Origin: Sphingomonas sp. 37zxx | Lineage (GTDB): Bacteria; Pseudomonadota; Alphaproteobacteria; Sphingomonadales; Sphingomonadaceae | Direction of reading: 5' to 3' | DNA: 64,000 nt | Assembly: GCF_000786205.1 (NCBI RefSeq) | Contig: NZ_JROH01000004.1 | Coordinates: 62,001 to 126,000, forward strand | Shown: positions 51,865 through 60,222 of the stretch, in pieces | Numbering within the stretch: the stretch's first letter is position 1 | Layout of the letters: each line of letters starts with the position of its first letter | Made by a program: the position numbers and the translations under genes | Notes under the pieces: model-generated | Told to the model about the DNA's origin: nothing | The model's input: only the letters and a program-made list of their open reading frames with translations | Databases searched by the model: none

Positions 51865-52317
51865 ATGATTCGCGACGACATCAAGACCGCCCTCATCACC
51901 GCGATGAAGGGCGGCGACAAGGCTACCACCGGCACGATCCGCCTGATCCAGAGCGCGATCAAGAACCGCGACATCGAAGCGCGCACCGGCGCTTCGCCCG
52001 ACGACGACGACGTGCTGGTGGTCGAAGTGCTGCAGAAAATGGTGAAGCAGCGCCGCGAATCGATCGAGATGTTCGAAAAGGGCGACCGCCAGGAACTCGC
52101 CGACGCCGAAGCCGCCGAAGTGGTGGTGATCGAGCGCTTCCTGCCGCGCCAGATGGACGCAGCCGAGACCGCGGCCGCGGTCGAGGCGATCAAGGCGGAA
52201 CTGAGCGCTACGGGCATGAAGGACATGGGCCGGGTGATGGCCGAGCTTAAGGCGCGGCACGCGATGACGCTGGACATGAGCAAGGCGAGCGGCGCGGTGA
52301 AGGCTGCGCTGGGCTGA
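51865..52317 (+). CDS. GatB/YqeY domain protein
   Basis: A 150-residue helical protein of the YqeY family, related to the tail domain of the GatB amidotransferase subunit. Conserved parts are RDDIKTALITAMKGGDKATTGTIRLIQSAIKNRDIEAR, LQKMVKQRRESIEMFEKGDRQELAD and MGRVMAELKARHA. The role is not established; it may bind tRNA. It stands divergent from carA and ahead of dnaG, an order common in alphaproteobacteria. Confidence 0.9.
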   Translation: MIRDDIKTALITAMKGGDKATTGTIRLIQSAIKNRDIEARTGASPDDDDVLVVEVLQKMVKQRRESIEMFEKGDRQELADAEAAEVVVIERFLPRQMDAAETAAAVEAIKAELSATGMKDMGRVMAELKARHAMTLDMSKASGAVKAALG

Positions 52318-52318
52318 A

Positions 52319-52765
52319 ATGGCGGGCGGCACCCCCCTTCTTCCCCCCTCCCGCTTGCGGGAGGGGTCGGGGGGGGGGACGGTCGAAGGCATCCGCCGCC
52401 CCACTGCCCGCGCCCAGGAATTAAGGCGAACCGCCACCCCCGCCGAACGAATGCTGTGGCGCTACATCGGGGCCTCGCGCTTGGGCGTGAAGTTCAGCCG
52501 GCAAATGCCGGTTGGCCCATATATCTGCGATTTTCTCTCACGGTCGCATCGGCTGGTGATCGAACTCGACGGGTATAGCCACGATCTGACCATCGACGAG
52601 GACGCCGAGCGCGACGCATTTCTGCGTTCGCGCGGATTGCGGGTGCTGCGGTTTGCGAATGCGGATATTTTAGGGAATGTCGAGGGCGTGGTGGAAGCGA
52701 TACGTGCTGCGTTGTTGATGGCCCCACCCCCGGCCCCTCCCGCAAGCGGGAGGGGGGAAGCGTGA
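52319..52765 (+). CDS. DUF559 (Vsr-like) endonuclease-domain protein
   Basis: A 148-residue protein whose core, residues about 30-130, is a DUF559 nuclease domain related to very short patch repair endonucleases. It shows RRTATPAERMLWRYIGASRLGVKFSRQMPVGPYICDFLSRSHRLVIELDG, with the active-site-like Asp in ICDF and Glu/Asp in IELDG, and GLRVLRFANADILGNVEGV. The first 20 and last 15 codons lie in repeat sequence, so the true ends are uncertain and the start may be further in. It begins 2 bases after yqeY and is bracketed by inverted repeats. Its role is unknown. Confidence 0.75.
   Translation: MAGGTPLLPPSRLREGSGGGTVEGIRRPTARAQELRRTATPAERMLWRYIGASRLGVKFSRQMPVGPYICDFLSRSHRLVIELDGYSHDLTIDEDAERDAFLRSRGLRVLRFANADILGNVEGVVEAIRAALLMAPPPAPPASGRGEA
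52345..52366. repeat. REP palindrome, left of the DUF559 gene
   Basis: A perfect 10-base stem, CCCCTCCCGC and its complement with loop TT, followed by TCGGGGG. It lies in the 5' part of the DUF559 frame. Confidence 0.8.
52734..52755. repeat. REP palindrome, right of the DUF559 gene
   Basis: The same 10-base stem with loop AA, preceded by CCCACCCCCGG. It is in the opposite orientation to the copy at 52345-52366, so the two form inverted ends about 410 bases apart. Confidence 0.8.
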
Positions 52766-52793
52766 GCGACGCACACCGGTGCGCGACAAAGAC

Positions 52794-52815
52794 CCCCTCC
52801 CGCTTGCGGAAGGGG
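52794..52815. repeat. REP palindrome upstream of dnaG
   Basis: A third copy of the palindrome, with one mismatch in the right arm (GCGGAAGGGG) and loop TT, in the same orientation as the copy at 52345. It lies immediately before the dnaG leader. Confidence 0.75.
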
Positions 52816-52821
52816 CTAGGG

Positions 52822-52860
52822 ATGGGCATGTCCACCCACGATACGCCCGACGCCCCATGA
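52822..52860 (+). CDS. Possible 12-residue leader coupled to dnaG
   Basis: ATG 52822 has AGGGG 6 bases upstream. It reads M-G-M-S-T-H-D-T-P-D-A-P and stops at TGA 52858-52860, which overlaps the dnaG ATG by 4 bases. dnaG itself has no Shine-Dalgarno. Translation of this mini-frame could hand ribosomes to dnaG. This is an inference from sequence only. Confidence 0.35.
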   Translation: MGMSTHDTPDAP

Positions 52861-54731
52861 CCCTAACCCCAGCCTTTCTCGACGAACTTCGCGCGCGCAC
52901 CACGCTGTCCACGCTGGTCGCGCGCACCGTCAAACTTCAGCGTGCGGGCCGCGAATTCCGGGCGTGCTGTCCGTTCCACAACGAAAAATCGCCCAGCTTC
53001 TACGTCAATGACGACAAGGGCTTTTACCATTGCTTCGGTTGCGGCGCGCATGGCGATGCGATCCGGTGGATGACCGATCATCAGGGCCTGCCGTTCATGG
53101 ACGCGGTCAAGGAACTGGCGCAGGTCGCGGGGCTCGACGTGCCTGCCCCCGACAAGCGCTCGGCCGAACGTGCCGAGCGCGCCAAGGGGCTGCACGAGGT
53201 GATGGCCGATGCCGCCGCGTGGTTTACCGCGCAATTGCACGGCCAGGGCGGGGGCGAGGCGCGGGCGTTGCTCGAACGGCGCGGGATCAACGCCGCCACC
53301 GCCGCAACCTTTGGCCTTGGCTTCGCGCGCGACAGTCGCGGCAAGCTGCGCGCTGCGCTCAAGGACTATGGCGACGCGCTGCTGGTCGAGGCCGGGCTGC
53401 TGATCCAGGTCGAGGACAAGGAGCCTTATGACCGGTTTCGCGGGCGGCTGATGATCCCGATCCGCGATCCGCGCGGGCGGGTGATCGCGTTCGGCGGGCG
53501 CATCATCGGGGATGGCGAGCCGAAATATCTCAACTCCCCCGAAACCCCGCTCTTCGACAAGGGGCGCACGCTCTACAATCTCGACCTCGCCCAACCCGCC
53601 GCTCGAAAAAGCGGCCGGGTGATCGCGGTCGAGGGTTATATGGACGTCATCGCGCTGGCGCAGGCGGGGTTCGGCGAAGCGGTCGCCCCCTTGGGCACCG
53701 CGATGACCGAATCGCAGCTCGAACGGCTGTGGCGGATGACCGACGTGCCGCTGTTGTGCTTCGACGGCGATTCGGCGGGGCAGAAAGCGGCGATCCGCGC
53801 CGCGACCCGCGCGATGCCGATGCTCGCGCCTGGGCGCAGCCTGGCGTTCGTCACCTTGCCGCAGGGGCAGGATCCCGATGATCTGGTGCGCGCCGCCGGC
53901 CCCGCCGCGTTCGAGGCGCTGGTCGCCAAGGCACAGCCTTTGGTCGAGCGGCTATGGGCGCATGAGGTCGCCGCCGAGCCGCTGAACACGCCGGAACAGC
54001 GCGCCGGGCTCAAGCGGCGGCTGTCGGACCTGGCGGGCAGCATTGCCGATCCGGGGGTGCGCGACGAATATCATGCCGATTTCCGCAACCGCTTCGACGA
54101 TATGTTCGCGCGCAAGCCGGCACCGCGCCGCGCGTTCCAGCCGCAGCGCCCCGGTGGCCGCTTCGACAAGGGGCGCGGCGGGTGGAAAATGCCCGATCCG
54201 CCCGCGACCGAGGGCACGCGCGACGTCAGCACCGGCGGCATCGATCCCGTTTTGGCACGCGCGGTGCTGGCCGGACTGATCCGCCATCCGACCCAGATTG
54301 CCAGACATATCGAGATCTTAGGCAGCCTGAAACTCGCCAATGCGGCGCTTGCCCGGCTGTTCGAGGCGGTGATTGATGTTGCACTGGAAGATCAGGCGCT
54401 TGATAGCGGACGGGTGCTCACCATATTAGCCAGATCGGGTTTCGATCAGGTGGCAAGCGACTTGTTGCGCGCCGATAGCCTGCCGTTCACGTTTACCCAG
54501 GGCCACGCCGACGAGGCGCAGGCGATGGCCGACCTGAACGAGGCGATCGCAGTGATGGTCGCGCGCCCCCGGGTGGACGCCGCATTGATGGAAGCGACAC
54601 TGGCGGTACAGACGGGCTTCACCGACGAGGCCTATACGCGGCAGATAGCTTTGGTGCATGAGCGCGCCCGGCTGGAGGCGCGACTTGCAAATCTGATGCT
54701 GGCGGACGAAGACGACGAAACGCTTGGGTGA
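52857..54731 (+). CDS. dnaG: DNA primase
   Basis: Makes RNA primers at replication forks, 624 residues. The CHC2 zinc ribbon is at the start (CCPFHNEKSPSFYVNDDKG, then YHCFGCGAHGD). The catalytic core has the primase basic motif region RFRGRLMIPIRDPRGRVIAFGGR, and the TOPRIM motif VIAVEGYMDVIAL followed by CFDGDSAGQKAA. The C-terminal third is the helicase-binding domain and is divergent. I use the ATG at 52857 (MTLTPAFLDELRAR), the family start; the upstream in-frame extension is repeat-encoded. rpoD follows after 13 bases. Confidence 0.95.
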   Translation: MTLTPAFLDELRARTTLSTLVARTVKLQRAGREFRACCPFHNEKSPSFYVNDDKGFYHCFGCGAHGDAIRWMTDHQGLPFMDAVKELAQVAGLDVPAPDKRSAERAERAKGLHEVMADAAAWFTAQLHGQGGGEARALLERRGINAATAATFGLGFARDSRGKLRAALKDYGDALLVEAGLLIQVEDKEPYDRFRGRLMIPIRDPRGRVIAFGGRIIGDGEPKYLNSPETPLFDKGRTLYNLDLAQPAARKSGRVIAVEGYMDVIALAQAGFGEAVAPLGTAMTESQLERLWRMTDVPLLCFDGDSAGQKAAIRAATRAMPMLAPGRSLAFVTLPQGQDPDDLVRAAGPAAFEALVAKAQPLVERLWAHEVAAEPLNTPEQRAGLKRRLSDLAGSIADPGVRDEYHADFRNRFDDMFARKPAPRRAFQPQRPGGRFDKGRGGWKMPDPPATEGTRDVSTGGIDPVLARAVLAGLIRHPTQIARHIEILGSLKLANAALARLFEAVIDVALEDQALDSGRVLTILARSGFDQVASDLLRADSLPFTFTQGHADEAQAMADLNEAIAVMVARPRVDAALMEATLAVQTGFTDEAYTRQIALVHERARLEARLANLMLADEDDETLG

Positions 54732-54744
54732 TTGAGGGCAGTTA

Positions 54745-56772
54745 ATGGCGAAAGCGAATATGGCGGAAGTTGCCGAAGGTCCTGAATCGGGTGACGCACC
54801 GCTGATCGACTTGAATGAAGGTTCGATCAAGAAGTTGGTCGCGCGCGCCAAGAAGCGCGGCTACATCACTGTGGATCAGCTCAACGAGATGCTGCCGCAG
54901 GATCAGATGACCAGCGAGCAGATCGAAGATGTGATGTCGGCGCTGAACGACATGGGCGTGAATGTCGTCGAGAATGAAGAAGGCGGCGAAGACGCCGAGG
55001 CCGAGGAGGACACACCCGACGAAGTCGAGGCGACCGACGGCCAGGACGATGCGGCTCCCGCCTTTGAAATGGTCAAGAAGAAAGAGACCATCGATCGCAC
55101 CGACGATCCCGTCCGCATGTACCTGCGCGAGATGGGTGCAGTCGAGCTGCTCAGCCGCGAGGGCGAGATCGCCATCGCCAAGCGGATCGAAGCTGGCCGC
55201 GACACGATGATCTTTGGCCTGTGCGAATCGCCGATCACCTTCAACGCGATCATCGGCTGGTCGACTGCACTCAACGAAGGCACGATGCAGTTGCGCGAGA
55301 TCCTCGATCTCGACGCGATGCTGTCGAAAGACCCGGCACCCGAATCGCTGTCTGAGGATGGCGAGGACGATGGCGAGATTTCGGCGAAAAATGCCGGGCC
55401 GACCTTCAAGGAAGAAGCCGAGCCTGAAGAGGCATCGGTCGACGATGATGATGAGTCGGGCGAACGCCGCACCCCGCGCGCATCGGATGACGAGGAGGAG
55501 GACAACACCCTCAGCCTCGCGCAGATGGAAGAGACGCTGAAGCCGCAGGCGCTTGAAAAATTCGCCTCGATCACCGCGCTCTACAAGAAATTTTCGAAGG
55601 TCCAGCAGAACCGGCTCGACGCGATGTCGGCCGGTGCCGATTTTTCGGCAGCCGACGAGCGCAAATATCACAAATTACGCGAGGAACTGACCGCCGAAGT
55701 CGAAAGCGTCCAGTTCCACAATGCCAAGATCGAATATCTGGTCGATCAGCTTTACAGCTTCAACCGGCGGCTGACCGCGCTTGGCGGCCAGATGCTGCGG
55801 CTGGCCGAGCGCCACAAGGTCAACCGCAAGTCGTTCCTCGACAGCTATGTCGACCACGAGCTTGACGAGAACTGGCTGACCTCGGTCGCCAAGATCGACA
55901 AGAAGTGGAAGGCGTTTGCCGAGAACGAGGTGGATTCGGTCGATCGTATCCGCAACGAAATCGCCGAAATCTCGCAAGCGACCGGCATGGCGCTCGGCGA
56001 ATTCCGCCGAATCGTCAACATGGTGCAAAAGGCCGAGCGCGAGGCGCGCATCGCCAAGAAGGAAATGGTCGAGGCGAACCTGCGCCTCGTGATCTCGATC
56101 GCCAAGAAATACACCAATCGCGGGCTGCAGTTCCTGGATTTGATCCAGGAGGGCAATATCGGCCTGATGAAGGCGGTGGATAAGTTCGAATATCGCCGCG
56201 GCTACAAGTTCAGCACCTATGCGACCTGGTGGATTCGCCAGGCGATCACCCGCTCGATCGCCGATCAGGCGCGGACGATCCGTATCCCGGTGCATATGAT
56301 CGAGACGATCAACAAGCTGGTGCGCACCAGCCGCCAGTTCCTCCACGAGCAAGGCCGCGAGCCCACGCCCGAGGAAATGGCCGAACGGCTGAGCATGCCG
56401 CTCGAAAAGGTCCGCAAGGTGATGAAGATCGCCAAGGAGCCGATCAGCCTCGAAACGCCGATCGGCGACGAGGAAGACAGCCATCTGGGCGACTTCATCG
56501 AGGACAAGAACGCGATCATCCCGGTCGATGCCGCGATCCAGGCGAACCTCAAGGAAACCGTCACGCGGGTGCTGGCGAGCCTCACCCCGCGCGAGGAGCG
56601 TGTGCTTCGGATGCGCTTCGGCATCGGCATGAACACCGATCACACGCTGGAAGAAGTCGGCCAGCAATTCTCGGTCACGCGCGAGCGTATTCGCCAGATC
56701 GAGGCTAAGGCACTGCGCAAGCTCAAGCATCCGAGCCGCAGCCGCAAGATGCGGTCGTTCCTCGACCAGTAA
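54745..56772 (+). CDS. rpoD: RNA polymerase sigma factor RpoD (sigma-70)
   Basis: The housekeeping sigma factor, 675 residues. Region 1.1 is at the N-terminus ([24 protein letters not shown]). Region 1.2 ([30 protein letters not shown]) is followed by a long acidic non-conserved insert. Region 2 reads [41 protein letters not shown]. Region 4 ends with [28 protein letters not shown]. It lies 13 bases downstream of dnaG as part of the macromolecular-synthesis cluster. A GC-rich hairpin follows the stop. Confidence 0.97.
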   Translation: MAKANMAEVAEGPESGDAPLIDLNEGSIKKLVARAKKRGYITVDQLNEMLPQDQMTSEQIEDVMSALNDMGVNVVENEEGGEDAEAEEDTPDEVEATDGQDDAAPAFEMVKKKETIDRTDDPVRMYLREMGAVELLSREGEIAIAKRIEAGRDTMIFGLCESPITFNAIIGWSTALNEGTMQLREILDLDAMLSKDPAPESLSEDGEDDGEISAKNAGPTFKEEAEPEEASVDDDDESGERRTPRASDDEEEDNTLSLAQMEETLKPQALEKFASITALYKKFSKVQQNRLDAMSAGADFSAADERKYHKLREELTAEVESVQFHNAKIEYLVDQLYSFNRRLTALGGQMLRLAERHKVNRKSFLDSYVDHELDENWLTSVAKIDKKWKAFAENEVDSVDRIRNEIAEISQATGMALGEFRRIVNMVQKAEREARIAKKEMVEANLRLVISIAKKYTNRGLQFLDLIQEGNIGLMKAVDKFEYRRGYKFSTYATWWIRQAITRSIADQARTIRIPVHMIETINKLVRTSRQFLHEQGREPTPEEMAERLSMPLEKVRKVMKIAKEPISLETPIGDEEDSHLGDFIEDKNAIIPVDAAIQANLKETVTRVLASLTPREERVLRMRFGIGMNTDHTLEEVGQQFSVTRERIRQIEAKALRKLKHPSRSRKMRSFLDQ

Positions 56773-56778
56773 CGACGT

Positions 56779-56811
56779 CCCCGGGCCTTCGCCGCACCGC
56801 GAGGCCCGGGC
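56779..56811 (+). terminator. Terminator after rpoD
   Basis: CCCGGGCCTTCGC pairs with GCGAGGCCCGGG, with one bulged base, and is followed by CTTGTTG. It lies 8 bases past the rpoD stop. Confidence 0.65.
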
Positions 56812-56890
56812 TTGTTGAAACACATATGATTGCTCCGAAACGGATTGAACCCGTTGCTCAATAGGGGCGGCATGTGGCGTTGTCGGGCGC

Positions 56891-57790
56891 ATGGCCAACG
56901 AACCTCTGCCGATTGATCCGTCCGCTTGCGTCACCGCATCCCAGTTGGTGCGGCAGTTCGGCATGTGGCAACAGCGCGCGATCGAACAGCCGGTCTTCGT
57001 GATGCGCCGCGGCCAGCCTAGCCTGGTCATCACTTCGTTCAATCTGATGCGGCGGCTATGCAGCAGCGCCGCCGGCGACGATGCCGGCACCGTTCTTGCC
57101 CAATTGTTCAATTCGTTGCGCGAAGCGGTGCTGGTGATCGACCATGACGGCGGCATCATCGACACCAATCGTGCCGCGCAAAAGACGTTCGCAATCGGCG
57201 AGGCAGCAGCGCGCGGACGGCCCTTGTCTCGATTGCTGCCGCCCGCCATCGCGCGCGCGTTGATCGGCCATGTTGCAGTCGCAACGCGCAGCAATGTCGC
57301 GGGCCAGCTTGCATTGGCGATCCTGGGTCGACGGTTCGCGGTAGTGGTTGCGCCGCACCCCGCCGGCGCGCTGCTATTGTTCGAAGACCGGACGCATGAT
57401 GCCATTGGCGAAACGCTGGCAGCGATGCTGGCCGCACTCGATGAGGCGTCACGATCGACCGGAGCGGTTGCTGCATTGCGGGTGGATTTGCACGGCTATG
57501 TCGATCCACCCTCGCCGTCGCTTGCCGCGTTGACCGGCAGTGCCGATGCCGCCGATGTTCCGCTGCGCTTCACGTCGCTGTTCGATACTGAATCCAAAGC
57601 GGCGGTAACCGATGCGATCGCCGCCACGCTGTGGGACGGCCAAAAGCGCACCATCGCGGCCAGGCTTCGCTGCGCCGATGGTGGCACATTGAAGGTCAGT
57701 CTGTGTATTGCCCCCGAATGCGCGGGTGCAAGCACGACAGCGGTCGCCGCCATAATGGTCGCAGATCGCCTTGCCGATCGGCACGACTGA
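56891..57790 (+). CDS. PAS-domain protein with Phd-like N-terminal DNA-binding fold
   Basis: A 299-residue soluble protein. Residues 14-56 (VTASQLVRQFGMWQQRAIEQPVFV, MRRGQPSLVITS) have the pattern of Phd/YefM antitoxin DNA-binding domains. A PAS domain follows from about residue 72 (REAVLVIDHDGGIIDTNRAAQKTFAIGEAAARGRPL), with a second weakly PAS-like half to the end. It could be a one-component transcription regulator with a sensory domain in place of a toxin-binding tail. No toxin gene is adjacent. This reading is an inference from pattern. Confidence 0.6.
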   Translation: MANEPLPIDPSACVTASQLVRQFGMWQQRAIEQPVFVMRRGQPSLVITSFNLMRRLCSSAAGDDAGTVLAQLFNSLREAVLVIDHDGGIIDTNRAAQKTFAIGEAAARGRPLSRLLPPAIARALIGHVAVATRSNVAGQLALAILGRRFAVVVAPHPAGALLLFEDRTHDAIGETLAAMLAALDEASRSTGAVAALRVDLHGYVDPPSPSLAALTGSADAADVPLRFTSLFDTESKAAVTDAIAATLWDGQKRTIAARLRCADGGTLKVSLCIAPECAGASTTAVAAIMVADRLADRHD

Positions 57791-57904
57791 CCGCTCTCTA
57801 CACTCCCTATTTACACTCTTGGGCTATCAGGAACCCTTGGGGATCGGATGTTCGCCGAAGCGACACCGTGGGCGCATCCCACCCACAGACTTTCGGAGAC
57901 ATGT

Positions 57905-58570
57905 ATGCTGTTCGAAACCGCGCGAAAGATCGGCACCGACAGCGCGTCACGCGCGCTGTTTTCGCTGATCGGGAGCGAGGGTACCGCCGGGCATCGCTAT
58001 GCGGCGACGCTGCGGCAAATTGCAGCGCCGACCCGCGACGTCACCGATATGCTGCACATCATCTGCATGCTGCACGGGACGTATCCCGGGATCATCGATC
58101 ACGCTATCGATCACACCGACCATCCCGACGCCGATGCCTGGCTGGAACAGGCGGCATTGGGCTTTGCCGAAGAGCGGCGAATCCTGGCGATGCTGGTTGC
58201 GGCATCCGGCCCGCTGCCCAGCACGCCCGGCCAGGCCGAGACCGAAGCGGCGATCATCGCGCAGCATCACGCGCTAGCCATGTTGTCGCAATCCGATCGC
58301 GTCGGCTGCGCGTTCGGCACGGCGGCGGCGCTGGTGCTCGATTGGCACGCGGCGCGGATGATCCTCAATTTGGCGGCGTCGCGCATGGGGCTGGAGATCG
58401 AATCCGCTCCCCTGCCCACCCCAGTCGATACTGCCGCCGCGATTGACGTGTTTGCCGAAACTCCGGCGATCGAACGAGCGCTGCTGTTCGGCGCGCAGCA
58501 GTTCGTCGCGCAGCAACGCGGGCTGTGGAGTTTGCTCGAAGCGCGGGCGGTTGCGCGCAACCATAGCTGA
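57905..58570 (+). CDS. Unrecognised helical protein
   Basis: A 221-residue soluble, mostly helical protein with Ala-rich segments and a His-rich stretch (DVTDMLHIICMLHGTYPGIIDHAIDHTDHPDADAW). I do not recognise its family. The histidine- and aspartate-rich region could suggest metal binding. ATG 57905 has GGAG 6 bases upstream; an ATG at 57901 is in another frame. It lies 114 bases after the PAS gene and 68 before the MoxR gene, so it may be part of the same set. Confidence 0.55.
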   Translation: MLFETARKIGTDSASRALFSLIGSEGTAGHRYAATLRQIAAPTRDVTDMLHIICMLHGTYPGIIDHAIDHTDHPDADAWLEQAALGFAEERRILAMLVAASGPLPSTPGQAETEAAIIAQHHALAMLSQSDRVGCAFGTAAALVLDWHAARMILNLAASRMGLEIESAPLPTPVDTAAAIDVFAETPAIERALLFGAQQFVAQQRGLWSLLEARAVARNHS

Positions 58571-58638
58571 AGCGCTGGGTTGCACGCCGCACTTGCTTGC
58601 CCCTAAGCCTGTTGCCGGTTCGATAATAAGAGGCGAGG

Positions 58639-59487
58639 ATGGCGATGCGCTTTGAAGGCACCAGCGATTATGTCGCGACCGATGACCTGAAGGTGGCGGT
58701 GAACGCCGCGGTGACGCTTCGCCGACCCTTGCTAGTGAAGGGTGAGCCGGGCACCGGCAAGACCGTCCTGGCCTATGAGATCGCGCGGGCGGTTGGCGCG
58801 CCGCTGATCGAATGGAACGTCAAATCGACGACCAAGGCGCAGCAAGGGCTGTATGAATATGACGCGGTGGCGCGGCTGCGCGACGGGCAATTGGGCGATC
58901 CGCGCGTCAATGATATTTCGAACTATATCCGGCGCGGCAAATTGTGGGAGGCGTTCACGTCGCCGCAATTGCCGGTGCTGCTGATCGACGAGATCGACAA
59001 GGCCGACATCGAATTTCCCAACGATCTGTTGCAGGAACTCGATCGCATGGAATTCCATGTCTATGAAACCGGCGAAACGGTGAAGGCTGCCGAGCGTCCG
59101 ATCGTCGTCATCACCTCGAACAACGAAAAGGATTTGCCCGACGCTTTCCTTCGCCGTTGTTTTTTCCATTACATCAAGTTTCCCGATCGCGCGACGATGC
59201 AGGCGATCATCGACGTGCATTTTCCCAACATTCAAAAGCTGTTGGTGAACAAGGCGATGGATATTTTTTACGACCTGCGCGACGTGCCGGGCCTGAAGAA
59301 AAAGCCGTCTACCAGTGAATTGCTCGATTGGCTCAAGCTGCTGCTGCACGAAGACATGCCGCTGGAAGTGCTCCAGTCGCGTGATCCGACCAAGGCGATC
59401 CCGCCGCTGCACGGCGCGCTGCTGAAGAACGAACAGGATGTGATGCTGTTCGAACGGCTCGCCTTCATGGCCCGGCGGCAGAACTGA
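58639..59487 (+). CDS. MoxR-family AAA+ ATPase
   Basis: A 282-residue AAA+ protein of the MoxR/CoxD type, which acts as a chaperone or metal-insertion factor together with a VWA protein. Walker A is VKGEPGTGKTVLAYEIA and Walker B LLIDEIDKADIEFPNDLLQELD. The sensor region reads VITSNNEKDLPDAFLRRCFFHYIKFP. The partner VWA gene lies at 60.2 kb. The start may be ATG 58639 or 58645. Confidence 0.9.
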   Translation: MAMRFEGTSDYVATDDLKVAVNAAVTLRRPLLVKGEPGTGKTVLAYEIARAVGAPLIEWNVKSTTKAQQGLYEYDAVARLRDGQLGDPRVNDISNYIRRGKLWEAFTSPQLPVLLIDEIDKADIEFPNDLLQELDRMEFHVYETGETVKAAERPIVVITSNNEKDLPDAFLRRCFFHYIKFPDRATMQAIIDVHFPNIQKLLVNKAMDIFYDLRDVPGLKKKPSTSELLDWLKLLLHEDMPLEVLQSRDPTKAIPPLHGALLKNEQDVMLFERLAFMARRQN

Positions 59488-59596
59488 TGCCGACGAAGGC
59501 ATGCCGGTCTTCGCCGAGTAACGCTTGATTAACCGGCTTCGGTAATAAGCTGGCAGGTGGCCGGGGGTGGCGTGCTACCGAAACAGGGAGTGAGCG

Positions 59597-60157
59597 ATGC
59601 GAAGGTTCGCTGCAATCTCGATGCTGTTTGCATCTGTGCTAGCGGCTCCGGCTTTGCGGGCGCAGTCGATCATTCAGGACTATGTCGGCGAATGCGTGCC
59701 GTTCGCTCGCGCGGTTTCGGGTATCCAGATCTGGGGCAATGCCCACAGCTGGTGGGAGCAGGCCGCCGGCAAATATGATCGCGGCAATCGCCCGCGTATC
59801 GGCGCAGTGCTGGTGTTCGCGAGCACCGACCAGCTCAAATTCGGCCATGTCGCGGTGGTCAGCCGGATCATCGAGGATCGAACGGTGATGGTCACCCACG
59901 CCAATTGGTCGCGGATCGGCGGCAAGCGCGGACGCGCCGAACAGGATGTGACGCTGTTCGACGTGTCGTCGCGCGGCGACTGGAGCCGGGTAAAGGTCTG
60001 GTATCGCGACAGCGACGGCCTGGGTGGCAGCAGCTACCCGGTATATGGCTTCATCTATGGCAAGGGCGGAAAAGCCCCGCCTGCACGGCCAGCCCCCGAA
60101 CTCACCAGCAACCGCCCCGATTATGTCGGATCGCTGATCGACGCCTATGCCCGGTAG
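59597..60157 (+). CDS. Secreted CHAP-domain amidase/peptidase
   Basis: A 186-residue exported protein with signal peptide MRRFAAISMLFASVLAAPA. It has a CHAP domain with the catalytic Cys in YVGECVPFARAVSG, the Trp-rich IWGNAHSWWEQA, and the His in KFGHVAVVSRIIEDRTVMVTHANWS. CHAP enzymes cut peptidoglycan peptides or related amides. It lies between the MoxR gene and the VWA gene without overlap. Confidence 0.87.
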   Translation: MRRFAAISMLFASVLAAPALRAQSIIQDYVGECVPFARAVSGIQIWGNAHSWWEQAAGKYDRGNRPRIGAVLVFASTDQLKFGHVAVVSRIIEDRTVMVTHANWSRIGGKRGRAEQDVTLFDVSSRGDWSRVKVWYRDSDGLGGSSYPVYGFIYGKGGKAPPARPAPELTSNRPDYVGSLIDAYAR

Positions 60158-60222
60158 CGGCGGGTTGGCGCGTCGATAATCACCGCTTGCGTGGGCTTGG
60201 CGGCACGGCCACACTTTCAACC

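Noticed and set aside
57831..57855. Possible EcfG promoter GGAAC ... GTT before the gene at 57905
   Set aside because: The spacer is only 15 bases, outside the 16-17 seen for this sigma factor.
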